Assembly (NCBI GenBank): GCA_002502685.1
Contig: DAQA01000028.1
Span: forward strand, 3,467 to 32,405
From: Euryarchaeota archaeon UBA202
GTDB lineage: Archaea; Thermoplasmatota; E2; UBA202
DNA length: 28,939 bases
Reading direction: 5' to 3'
Each line of letters opens with the position of its first letter. The first letter of the stretch is position 1. This document shows, one piece after another, positions 15,735-22,867 of this stretch. A model generated the notes under the pieces. That model was not told the DNA's origin, did not search any database, and worked only from the letters and a program-made list of their open reading frames with translations. The translations under genes were made by a program, and so were the position numbers.

Positions 15735-16282
15735 AGATCTATTTTATTACTTCAAATAAAGGAAAATTTGAGGAAGTGAAGGATATCTTAGATTCTTGTG
15801 ATGTGGTTCAAAAAAAGATAGGTTATCCGGAGATACAGACCAGTTCTCTTGAGGAGGTTATTCTATTTGGCTTGGATTCGCTTACAGATACGAGTATGGG
15901 GCATATCATCATTGAGGATTCAGGATTGTTTATTGATGCATTTCAGGGTTTTCCCGGTGTGTATTCTGCATATGTCTTCCAGAGTATTGGCTCATGTGGG
16001 ATATTAAAGTTGATGGAGGGTATAATAGATCGTCAGGCTGTTTTTAGGTCGATGATTGGTTATCGAGATAATGGTTGCGGTGATGTGGCTCTTTTTGAGG
16101 GTGTTTGTAAAGGATTTATTTCTGAAATTCCGAAAGGAAATACGGGTTTTGGTTTTGATCCTATTTTTATTCCCCAGGGTTCAAATCTTACATTTGCCCA
16201 GATGACTAAAAGAAAAAAGAATAGTTATTCGCATCGGGGTAAATCTGTACGAAAACTTAAAAAATTTTTAGAGAGAAGATAA
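15731..16282 (+). CDS. rdgB: XTP/dITP diphosphatase (RdgB/HAM1 family)
   Basis: A 183-residue house-cleaning pyrophosphatase that hydrolyses ITP, dITP and XTP to the monophosphates. It starts MKIYFITSNKGKFEEV with the SNKGKxxE nucleotide loop. The acidic metal motif is IEDSGLFIDA (Asp63), then FPGVYSAY (74-81). The base-recognition motif GNTGFGFDPIF and the end SHRGKSVRKL are also intact. The length is normal for archaea. Its ATG overlaps the bud32 stop by four bases, an arrangement also reported in other archaea. Confidence 0.95.
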   Translation: MKIYFITSNKGKFEEVKDILDSCDVVQKKIGYPEIQTSSLEEVILFGLDSLTDTSMGHIIIEDSGLFIDAFQGFPGVYSAYVFQSIGSCGILKLMEGIIDRQAVFRSMIGYRDNGCGDVALFEGVCKGFISEIPKGNTGFGFDPIFIPQGSNLTFAQMTKRKKNSYSHRGKSVRKLKKFLERR

Positions 16283-16309
16283 AGCATTTAAAACTGTTAC
16301 CGGATATGA

Positions 16310-16534
16310 ATGGGAGGTGCTTCACCATATAATACTATGACACCAAGGGAAACGTTAAAAAGACTGGATGATGAGATAGCCCAGGTAATTGATGAAGTCG
16401 AAGAGTTACAAAACCGGTTACAAAAAGAATGGAAGAAAAAAAATAAACGAGATAAAATAAAAGAAGAAATAAATGAGATAAATATTAAAATTCAAAAAAT
16501 TTTTGATAAGATCATTGATCTCACCGATGAATAA
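16310..16534 (+). CDS. Small coiled-coil protein of unknown function
   Basis: A predicted 74-residue protein. After MGGASPYNTMTPRETL it is almost entirely helical, highly charged and heptad-like (LKRLDDEIAQVIDEVEEL, then a Lys-rich middle, then INIKIQKIFDKIIDL), so it is a likely coiled coil. There are no cysteines and no signal peptide. Two starts are possible: ATG 16310, about 22 bp after a TATA-like CATTTAAAAC (16284-16293) and so leaderless, or ATG 16337, which follows GGGAGGTG at a distance too long for a normal SD. It lies 27 bp after rdgB. I do not recognise the family. Confidence 0.6.
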   Translation: MGGASPYNTMTPRETLKRLDDEIAQVIDEVEELQNRLQKEWKKKNKRDKIKEEINEINIKIQKIFDKIIDLTDE

Positions 16535-16860
16535 CCCCCGGACAATCAAGACACAAGGAGTGTATTATTATACAATAAAAAAATTGTTGTGAAAAAGAGG
16601 AAGGGAAGAAAACTGGTTACACCTGTGCATTAATCACTTCAACAGGTAAAATGTAGAAAACACTAGATTAATGTGTAAAGTAGTGCTTTACAAATATAAA
16701 AGGATATTTCTTCCATTGAGATAATTTATTTTTCCTTTCATAGTTATTTTTCTTGAGGTGATCTTTTGCTAGCTAAATATCTCTTCTCCAGGAAGACGAT
16801 TCAGTAATGCCTTTTCTTCTATGGATAGGAGGGTTTTATTTTTTTTTGAGGGGAATTCCT
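16535..16860. other. Gene-free stretch between convergent genes
   Basis: This A/T-rich gap lies between the coiled-coil gene and fbp, whose 3' ends face each other. I see no credible gene. It holds inverted repeat ACCTGT/ACAGGT (16621-16626 and 16642-16647), a perfect 7-bp hairpin at 16674-16692, and long T tracts near 16839-16848 that could terminate transcription. Confidence 0.5.
16674..16692 (+). other. Perfect hairpin in the convergent gap
   Basis: TGTAAAG, loop TAGTG, CTTTACA. The 7-bp stem with a 5-base loop is perfect. It could be a transcript end or part of a small RNA. With no U tract directly after it, the role is open. Confidence 0.3.
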
Positions 16861-17976
16861 TTATTTTATTGGTTTAAATCTATTTCCTAGTGACTTCATA
16901 ATAGCGGGAAGAGTCGTATATTCCATCTCTTCCATGGGGAGACGATGAGGTTCAAATGGTCCATGTCGACGCATATAATCAGTAATCAATTGTGCCTGGT
17001 GTCTTACTTCGTCAAAAGCAGGGTCATCAAACAAATCACTGGGCTCTGTTAATCGGGCATTATGAAGTTGGAATCCTAGGGCCAGAACACGTGGAGGACC
17101 ATCAAAGCGTGTGCATCGAGCATTCTTCTGGCTTACGGGCATAAGTGGCCCGTTGTGGGAGCCACGCATCCATCCCGATACAAGGTAGGGGAATGCAAAT
17201 GCCTCCAAGACTTCACCTAATGCAGGAAGACCTGACTGGGCCCGCACCAGAGCAACTGGATCATCTTTTCCGACATATTCACCCGCTATTTGATATAATT
17301 TTTCTGAGGAGACAACAGCCGCGGGTTCCCCTTTACTAAGTTTTGGATTGTCCTCCTTAGGATACACTCTTTTAATGACAAATCTGGATTTGGCTCCAAT
17401 CAATGCAAGAATATCATATAATTCTTGGGGTGATTCCAGGATAACTCTTTTATGATCCCTGATATCCCAAATTTCAAACAGAAACCCAGTATGAAATGAA
17501 GGATCAATAACTAAACCAGCGGTATTGAAGGGATCGGCAAACATGCGGAATATGGGTAAATTAAAGGCCCCGGGTTCTGTTTTATCCATCATGAATGCCA
17601 CAATGGGTTCAGCCTTTCGCTCCGTAAATTCCATTTCTGCTACGCCTGGACCCATACCGCGAATATTTCCTGAAAATGCATCTTTTAATAAATCCTGTCC
17701 TGCTCCATAGAGCCCCAATTTCTTAGCTTCTTTGGTGCCCTGGGTAAAAATATCCCAGGCTAATCCATGGATTTCTTTGTTATCTTCTCCTTTCTGGTGT
17801 GTCATCAATAATTCAAGGTCATCTCCACAATGTGCAACATGAAAATCTTTAATAAGGCCTTTTTGTGTAGCTTCTTTTAGTCCTTCTGCCGCTAATGTGA
17901 TTAGAGACGGATGGACCGATGAGTGACCTGGCCAACCACCAATATCTGCTTTTATTAAACTAAATGTTGTTTTCAT
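16861..17976 (-). CDS. fbp: Fructose-1,6-bisphosphate aldolase/phosphatase (archaeal type)
   Basis: A 371-residue bifunctional gluconeogenic enzyme that condenses triose phosphates to fructose-1,6-bisphosphate and dephosphorylates it to fructose-6-phosphate. Signature segments are KADIGGWPGHSSVHP, VAHCGDDLELLMTH (metal-binding Asp pair), GNIRGMGPGVAEMEF and AFPYLVSGWMRGSHNGPLMP. The Schiff-base lysine and its partner tyrosine are expected in GEYVGKDDP, here Tyr234 and Lys237, the same spacing as in characterised enzymes. A 26-residue upstream extension is possible, but ATG 17976 begins the conserved MKTTFSLIKAD and has a TATA-like TTTTTAAGCC about 27 bp upstream, so a leaderless start there is preferred. 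Presence implies gluconeogenesis. Confidence 0.96.
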   Translation of the reverse strand: MKTTFSLIKADIGGWPGHSSVHPSLITLAAEGLKEATQKGLIKDFHVAHCGDDLELLMTHQKGEDNKEIHGLAWDIFTQGTKEAKKLGLYGAGQDLLKDAFSGNIRGMGPGVAEMEFTERKAEPIVAFMMDKTEPGAFNLPIFRMFADPFNTAGLVIDPSFHTGFLFEIWDIRDHKRVILESPQELYDILALIGAKSRFVIKRVYPKEDNPKLSKGEPAAVVSSEKLYQIAGEYVGKDDPVALVRAQSGLPALGEVLEAFAFPYLVSGWMRGSHNGPLMPVSQKNARCTRFDGPPRVLALGFQLHNARLTEPSDLFDDPAFDEVRHQAQLITDYMRRHGPFEPHRLPMEEMEYTTLPAIMKSLGNRFKPIK

Positions 17977-18076
17977 ATTTTTTTGAATGGGAGAGGGCTT
18001 AAAAAGATTTGCAGGATAAATGTTTAGGGTTACTAGATTTCGTGTTATATACAAAAAGTGTCCCCATAATTATATA

Positions 18077-18703
18077 TTAAATACCTTTTTTGTCCCCCCA
18101 GATAAGTTTATGTAACTGGATGCCGAATCTAATATCCTGGTTGCTCGTTAGAACCCATTCTGCAAGTTCCTGAAGGTTCCCGGTGGATGATTGCATGATA
18201 ACATGACAGAGTGGTTTGTATTGGGCAATAATGGATGATGCATAGGTAAAATCTTTTTTGTCAGAAATGACAAACTTGAGTTGATCAATTGATCTAAGAG
18301 AATGTATGTTGCCAAAAAACATTTTATGATGCATGCCCGAGGAGGGACATTTGATATCAAGTGAAATTACCAAGTTTTCCAGGGATATAAAAGATGCTAT
18401 ATCCAATGATCCATTTGTTTCTAGTGATACTTCACAGTTATTTTTGGATAAGGAGGTTAAAAGAGAAAGGAGGTCTTCTTGGAGTAATGGTTCACCACCC
18501 GTGACACAGACTCTTTTACATCTCCATTTTTTTATAGAATGGATGATATCATCAATGGCCATCTCTGTTCCTTGATGGTACGCATAGGTGGTGTCACAGT
18601 ATGTACATCGAAGGTTACATCCTGTTGTCCGGATGAAAATCGTGGGGAGTCCCACAAGTTTTCCTTCCCCTTGCAAAGAGTAAAATATTTCATTTATTTT
18701 CAT
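18077..18703 (-). CDS. queE: 7-carboxy-7-deazaguanine synthase QueE
   Basis: A 208-residue radical-SAM enzyme that makes 7-carboxy-7-deazaguanine from 6-carboxy-tetrahydropterin, the third step to preQ0. It begins MKINEIFYSLQGEGKLVGLP, the family's substrate-binding start. The iron-sulfur cluster motif is CNLRCTYC (Cys29, 33, 36). VCVTGGEPLLQ is the SAM-binding GGE motif. Its start lies 14 bp inside the end of queC, so it is the last gene of the queD-queC-queE operon. In archaea the product feeds archaeosine at position 15 of tRNA. Confidence 0.96.
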   Translation of the reverse strand: MKINEIFYSLQGEGKLVGLPTIFIRTTGCNLRCTYCDTTYAYHQGTEMAIDDIIHSIKKWRCKRVCVTGGEPLLQEDLLSLLTSLSKNNCEVSLETNGSLDIASFISLENLVISLDIKCPSSGMHHKMFFGNIHSLRSIDQLKFVISDKKDFTYASSIIAQYKPLCHVIMQSSTGNLQELAEWVLTSNQDIRFGIQLHKLIWGDKKGI

Positions 18704-19361
18704 AGTTTATTGGATCCGGTATCCCTGCTTCTTTAAACCCTTTCAGGCGAAGAAGACACGCATCACAGTGACCACATGCCTTGTCCCCCCCCTGATAGCA
18801 TGACCAGGTTAAGTGAAGAGGAGCCCCAAGTTCTAACCCTTTCTTGATGATAGCTGCCTTAGACATATCAATAACAGGTGTCTGTATCATGATCTTGTTT
18901 CCCTCGATTCCTCTTTTAGTGGCTAAATTCGCCATGTGTTGAAATGCCTTAAAATATTCAGGTCGGCAATCAGGATAACCACTGTAATCTATACTGGTGG
19001 CCCCTATAAAGATTGATAATGAGCTAGTGACCTCGGCATAGGCTAATGCATAGGCCAAAAAAATAGTGTTACGGGCAGGTACATAGGTTACGGGAATTGT
19101 ATGCCGTAATGCTGACCCCGGGGGAACCGGGATGGTATCAGTTAATGCTGATCCCCCTAGTTTCCCCAGCTCGGTTTGGATCACCAGATGTTTTTTTACC
19201 TGCAAAGACTGGGCAATCTTTTTTGCCTGCATCAATTCTTTTTTATGTCTTTGATCATAGTCAAAAGAGAGAGAATAGAGTTGATATCCCTGCTTTTTGG
19301 CTATCATGGCAGTGACACAGGAATCTAGTCCCCCTGAAAGTAAACAAATGGCTTTTCTCAT
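18690..19361 (-). CDS. queC: 7-cyano-7-deazaguanine (preQ0) synthase QueC
   Basis: A 223-residue ATP-dependent amide/nitrile-forming enzyme that converts 7-carboxy-7-deazaguanine to preQ0. The PP-loop SGGLDS is at residues 9-14. The conserved TSIDYSGYPDCRPEY block is central. The zinc site near the C-terminus has four cysteines (188, 196, 199, 202) in WSCYQGG and ACGHCDAC. The length is normal, with no GAT fusion. The start overlaps the queD stop as ATGA, and the end overlaps queE. Confidence 0.96.
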   Translation of the reverse strand: MRKAICLLSGGLDSCVTAMIAKKQGYQLYSLSFDYDQRHKKELMQAKKIAQSLQVKKHLVIQTELGKLGGSALTDTIPVPPGSALRHTIPVTYVPARNTIFLAYALAYAEVTSSLSIFIGATSIDYSGYPDCRPEYFKAFQHMANLATKRGIEGNKIMIQTPVIDMSKAAIIKKGLELGAPLHLTWSCYQGGDKACGHCDACLLRLKGFKEAGIPDPINYENK

Positions 19362-19825
19362 TTTAATGCCCTATGAACCCACGCACCCTGCCCTATTCCT
19401 TCATCTACACCCATGGATACACCAGAAACATTGCTGGGGAAATCAAGGGTTTGACACAACCTGTCAAGTATATAGTGGGCGAGATGCTCAGCAGTGGATG
19501 ACCTAATGGGAAGAATTATACAATCTTCCTTGGGGAATAGATATTTTTTTCCCCCTGCCAACACAACAACTTCCTTTGGATCCTGTTCACTTATATATTC
19601 CTGGGGAACAATGATATGATGATCCAATTCATCTGCAATATTCCTCAGATTTTTTTTAATCACGGTAAAATCCATGAGCATACCCTCATTATCTATTTCT
19701 CCCGTGATCTCGGCGTGAAGGGCATAGGTGTGTCCATGGAGACGACTGCATTTTCCACAGCCAGGAAGGATATGCGCCGAGGAAAAACAGATATGTGACT
19801 TCCAGCCATCGATGAAAATCTTCAT
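19358..19825 (-). CDS. queD: 6-carboxy-5,6,7,8-tetrahydropterin synthase QueD
   Basis: A 155-residue PTPS-family enzyme that makes 6-carboxytetrahydropterin from dihydroneopterin triphosphate. Zinc ligands are His18 (FSSAH) and His30/His32 (LHGH). The thiol nucleophile is expected in GCGKCSRLHGH (Cys23 or Cys26). DELDHHI and STAEHLAHYI carry the remaining catalytic residues. It is the first gene of the operon. A strong SD, AAAGGAGGTTGAT on the minus strand (about 19838-19850), precedes ATG 19825. It is divergent from nob1 across 36 bp. Confidence 0.94.
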   Translation of the reverse strand: MKIFIDGWKSHICFSSAHILPGCGKCSRLHGHTYALHAEITGEIDNEGMLMDFTVIKKNLRNIADELDHHIIVPQEYISEQDPKEVVVLAGGKKYLFPKEDCIILPIRSSTAEHLAHYILDRLCQTLDFPSNVSGVSMGVDEGIGQGAWVHRALK

Positions 19826-19861
19826 AATAAACTATATCAACCTCCTTTAAAATGCTTATGC

Positions 19862-20332
19862 GTGCTATTAATCCTTGATGCCTCTGCTATATTATCAGGA
19901 ATTCCCCTCCAGGGAGACATGGTTACCTCTCCTTTGATTGAAAAAGAGTTCACTCCAGGCGGGGCATCATGGCGTACATTTCAATATTTAAAAAAAGCGG
20001 GTCTGAAAATTTTACTTCCTTCAGATGGTTCACTGACAAAGATTCGGGATATTAGTAAAAAAACAGGTGACCTGGATCGTTTATCTCCTGCGGACAGGGA
20101 AATATTAGCTCTTGCCTATGATTTAAGAAATGAGGGAATGCTTTTATCTGATGATTACTCGATCCAAAATATTGCTCAGTTGCTTCATATCACCTATTCT
20201 CCTCTGAGCCAAAAAGGGATTACAGAGATACGTCATTGGATCTATCGGTGTATGGGCTGTAATAGGCTTAGCACCAAGGGGGGTATATGCCCCGTGTGTG
20301 GCTCCCCACTGAAAATGGTGGGAAAAAGATAG
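19862..20332 (+). CDS. nob1: Nob1, 16S rRNA 3'-end endonuclease (PIN + zinc ribbon)
   Basis: A 156-residue ribosome-biogenesis endonuclease that cuts pre-16S rRNA at its 3' end. The PIN domain starts LLILDASAILSG with the first catalytic Asp6. LSPADREILALAYD and MLLSDDYSIQN supply the other acidic residues. The zinc ribbon uses Cys130, 133, 143 and 146 (CMGC...CPVC). No ATG is in frame, and the start is GTG 19862; an ATG at 19858 is in another frame. The 36-bp gap to queD is shared promoter space. The size is typical of archaeal Nob1. Confidence 0.93.
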   Translation: MLLILDASAILSGIPLQGDMVTSPLIEKEFTPGGASWRTFQYLKKAGLKILLPSDGSLTKIRDISKKTGDLDRLSPADREILALAYDLRNEGMLLSDDYSIQNIAQLLHITYSPLSQKGITEIRHWIYRCMGCNRLSTKGGICPVCGSPLKMVGKR

Positions 20333-20473
20333 GGTTTGATCTAGTATTCCTTTCTATAAGGATTATGTTGATTTTTCCGTTCACACCAAGATTTCTTCTC
20401 TGGATGCCTTGTGTTATGCACAAATTTTGTGTACTTTTTTTGTTTGTTGATTTTTTAGGGAATGGGGAAAAAA

Positions 20474-20484
20474 ATAGTTTTATA
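20474..20484 (+). promoter_or_regulatory. TATA-like box of the hypCAD operon
   Basis: GTTTTATAAC lies about 28 bp upstream of the hypC ATG at 20509, the leaderless spacing. The preceding 20333-20470 sequence is T-rich (for example CTTTTTTTGTTTG) and probably ends the nob1 transcript. Confidence 0.5.
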
Positions 20485-20508
20485 ACACCGTTCTTAATTC
20501 ATCTCTTG

Positions 20509-20733
20509 ATGTGTCTTGCTATACCGGGTCAGGTAACTGAGGTGTCTGGTAACAAGGGGTGGGTGGATTATGGCGATGGAACCCGCCGTGAAATAGATTT
20601 AACCCTGGTTGAGGCTAGGGTGGGGGATTATGTCCTTGTTCATGCAGGTTTTGCTATTGAGAAACTTGACGAGAGGGATGCCCAGGAGACCCTTAAACTC
20701 TTTCAGGAGATGCTTGAGGGTTCAGATGCATGA
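20509..20733 (+). CDS. hypC: [NiFe]-hydrogenase maturation chaperone HypC
   Basis: A 74-residue chaperone that carries the Fe(CN)2CO unit with HypD to the hydrogenase large subunit. It begins MCLAIPGQVTEV. Cys2 is the essential residue and fixes the start at ATG 20509, although the frame is open further upstream into nob1. GDYVLVHAGFAIEKLDE is the second family block. It overlaps hypA by 8 bp. No hydrogenase structural genes are visible here. Confidence 0.96.
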   Translation: MCLAIPGQVTEVSGNKGWVDYGDGTRREIDLTLVEARVGDYVLVHAGFAIEKLDERDAQETLKLFQEMLEGSDA

Positions 20734-21103
20734 GTTCTCTACAATGCAACATATTGTCGAGGTTATCCTATCCGAGGCACAAAAGCATAACCCTGAAAAA
20801 ATAACTCGTGTCAACTTGGAAATTGGAGAATTGACTTTTTTAGGGATTGAACAATTACGATTTGCTTTTCAGGTTTTAACTAGAGGAACCCTTTTGGAAA
20901 ATGCAGAATTAAAAATTGATATTATCAAACCACTGATTCAGTGCACCACTTGTGAATATAGTGGCGATACCGAATATGACGAAGGACCTGAGTTGCATTT
21001 CATGATTCCTCTTTTAAAATGCCCTCGTTGTGGGAAAGATATCGAGATAGTGAAAGGACGGGAGTGCACAGTCACGAGTATACAGATGGAGGTGGAATCA
21101 TGA
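20726..21103 (+). CDS. hypA: Hydrogenase nickel-incorporation protein HypA
   Basis: A 125-residue metallochaperone delivering nickel to the [NiFe] active site. The start ATG 20726 gives MHEFST, where the N-terminal Met-His-Glu binds nickel, so the start is certain. VNLEIGELTFL is the conserved core. The zinc site has two pairs of cysteines, CTTC and CPRC. The end IVKGRECTVTSIQME is standard. It overlaps both hypC (8 bp) and hypD (ATGA). Confidence 0.96.
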   Translation: MHEFSTMQHIVEVILSEAQKHNPEKITRVNLEIGELTFLGIEQLRFAFQVLTRGTLLENAELKIDIIKPLIQCTTCEYSGDTEYDEGPELHFMIPLLKCPRCGKDIEIVKGRECTVTSIQMEVES

Positions 21104-22170
21104 GTTTTTATTTACGGGATAAAAAACTTAGTGAAAAAATTGTCCATGACTTAAAAAAAATGAACCAGAAATTTCAGATAATGCATGTCTGCGGCACCCA
21201 CCAAGACACCATTGTCCGTTTTGGGTTACATCATTTGTTTAACCAATGTAACATAAAAATACTCCAGGGTCCCGGCTGCCCCATTTGTGTCACAACACCC
21301 CAGGAGATAGAGGAATGCCTTCTTTTGGCAAGAGCGGGAAAAACCATTGCAACTTTTGGCGACATGATAAGAGTGCCCGGGGAACGGGAATCCCTAAAAT
21401 CATTACGGGAACAAGGGTATGATATCAATATTGTCTATGGTATTCATGATGCGGTTAAATTAGCCCATAAAAAAAAGGAGGTTGTTTTTATGGCGATTGG
21501 TTTTGAAACAACTGCTCCATCCACCGCATCCATTCTTTTAAATAACCCTCCACCCAATTTTTCAATTCTGAATTGCCATCGGTATGTCCCCCAGGTTTTA
21601 CAGCATATTATGAAACAGGGAGATATCCAGCTTGATGGCATCATAGAGCCCGGGCATGTCTCTGCTATCATTGGAGTGCATCCCTATGAATTTTTATCCC
21701 GTGCCTACGGCATCCCCCAGGTGGTCACGGGTTTTGAACCTGTGGATTTATTAATGGGTGTCTGGATGATTATACAACAAATAAGAAAGAATACCGCCCG
21801 TGTTGAAAATGAGTATAGCCGGGTGGTAAAATATGAGGGAAACATTAAGGCATTGGCCATCATGAAAAAAATCTTTACACCTGGAGATATTAAATGGCGT
21901 GGTTTCCCGGTGATCCCTAATTCATTTATGGCTCTCAGAGAAGAATTTTGGGAATATGATGCACGGATAAAATATGAGGATTTACTTCAAGAACTATCTA
22001 ACCAAGAATTAAAAGAGCCCCCGGGATGCCGCTGTGGTGAGGTTCTCAGGGGAATTATATCATCTCATGAGTGTCCCTTATTTGGGAAACAATGTACACC
22101 GCTAACCCCGGTGGGTCCCTGTATGGTTTCTCGAGAGGGGTCATGCAATATTGAATACCGGTATAGATAG
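21100..22170 (+). CDS. hypD: Hydrogenase maturation factor HypD
   Basis: A 356-residue iron-sulfur scaffold protein for assembly of the Fe(CN)2CO cofactor. Conserved motifs appear in order: HVCGTH (Cys31, His34), GPGCPICVT (Cys60, Cys63), GFETTAPSTA, EPGHVSAIIG and the C-terminal cluster-binding cysteines in PPGCRCGEVL, HECPLFG and GPCMVSREGSC. The start ATG 21100 overlaps the hypA stop and has GGAGGTGG about 5 nt upstream. The frame is open upstream, but that is hypA. Nothing is missing. Confidence 0.96.
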   Translation: MSFYLRDKKLSEKIVHDLKKMNQKFQIMHVCGTHQDTIVRFGLHHLFNQCNIKILQGPGCPICVTTPQEIEECLLLARAGKTIATFGDMIRVPGERESLKSLREQGYDINIVYGIHDAVKLAHKKKEVVFMAIGFETTAPSTASILLNNPPPNFSILNCHRYVPQVLQHIMKQGDIQLDGIIEPGHVSAIIGVHPYEFLSRAYGIPQVVTGFEPVDLLMGVWMIIQQIRKNTARVENEYSRVVKYEGNIKALAIMKKIFTPGDIKWRGFPVIPNSFMALREEFWEYDARIKYEDLLQELSNQELKEPPGCRCGEVLRGIISSHECPLFGKQCTPLTPVGPCMVSREGSCNIEYRYR

Positions 22171-22174
22171 AAAA

Positions 22175-22489
22175 ATGATTGAAATAAAATCAGGAACATT
22201 GGAGGAAAAAATCATTAAGATTCTGCAAAAAATGTATCCTGTAACCCTGCAGCAATTAAAGAAAAAAACAAAATTGTCAAAATCAATTCTGGAAATGGAA
22301 CTGACAAAAATGCAAGCAAAACATATTCTAATTCTTGAGCCACTCCCCGATAAGGTATATATACGGTTGGTGAGGACAGATTTTCGTTTTGTGGGAAGGA
22401 GGACACAACAAAAATTTATTAAACGGAAAAAAGGTGAGGTGAAAAAAAAGAAATATCAAAGTGACACAAATGATGTTATGTATGGATGA
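22175..22489 (+). CDS. Small winged-helix-like protein after hypD
   Basis: A predicted 104-residue protein. Residues of about 5-65 look like a helix-turn-helix: LEEKIIKILQKMYPVTLQQL, then KKKTKLSKSILEMELTKMQAK as turn and recognition helix, then a strand with LPDKVYIRLV as a wing. The tail is very lysine-rich (KFIKRKKGEVKKKKY). It could bind nucleic acid. It starts 4 bp after hypD (ATG 22175; a TTG at 22151 would overlap hypD) and is probably in the hyp operon. Its stop abuts the stop of the convergent gene with no base between them. Confidence 0.65.
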   Translation: MIEIKSGTLEEKIIKILQKMYPVTLQQLKKKTKLSKSILEMELTKMQAKHILILEPLPDKVYIRLVRTDFRFVGRRTQQKFIKRKKGEVKKKKYQSDTNDVMYG

Positions 22490-22744
22490 TTAATCCCTGA
22501 TTACATACACAACATCGTGTTCCCTTACTCTTTCTTTAGCCTTAATGCCAACTGAGGATCCTACACCCGCCTCGTCAATCTTTTTTCGATCTATTTCCAT
22601 TGAATCAATGGTTTGCTGAAAATCAGTGGTTGCCCCTTTGATATGGATGGTGTCACCAACCTTGATCTTGCCATTGGTAATCGCTATGGCAGCAACCCCT
22701 ACATGGGTAAAATAATGTTCCACATAACCGATTTCTTCTTCCAT
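22490..22744 (-). CDS. Stand-alone translation-factor beta-barrel domain protein
   Basis: An 84-residue protein made only of the EF-Tu/IF2 domain-2-like beta barrel. GYVEHYFTHVGVAAIAI is the first strand pair, then GKIKVGDTIHIKGATTDF, VDSM-type hairpin IDSMEIDRKKID, and GSSVGIKAKERVREHDVVYVI. There is no GTPase domain. Small proteins of this kind occur in archaea and bacteria and are similar to the C-terminal domain found with U32 peptidases; the function is unproven. A TATA-like TTTATTATAAATAC (about 22765-22778) gives a near-leaderless start at ATG 22744. Confidence 0.8.
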   Translation of the reverse strand: MEEEIGYVEHYFTHVGVAAIAITNGKIKVGDTIHIKGATTDFQQTIDSMEIDRKKIDEAGVGSSVGIKAKERVREHDVVYVIRD

Positions 22745-22867
22745 GGTGTTTACAACGGATTGGCTGTATTTATAATAAACGTTTTTTGTAATTGAAATTT
22801 CAGCTAGATAGGTATAAAAAAAAGGGGAAAAAGATAGGATCTAGCTTGTGAGGGTATATTCTTGTGT

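Noticed and set aside
16769..16870. A short minus-strand open frame reading KTLLSIEEKALLNRLPGEEIFS before a stop
   Set aside because: It has protein-like composition, but no start codon is in frame and stops lie upstream inside the fbp end. It cannot be supported as a gene.
17977..18054. A 26-residue N-terminal extension of fbp
   Set aside because: The family begins at the internal Met, and a TATA-like box sits within the proposed extension at leaderless spacing.
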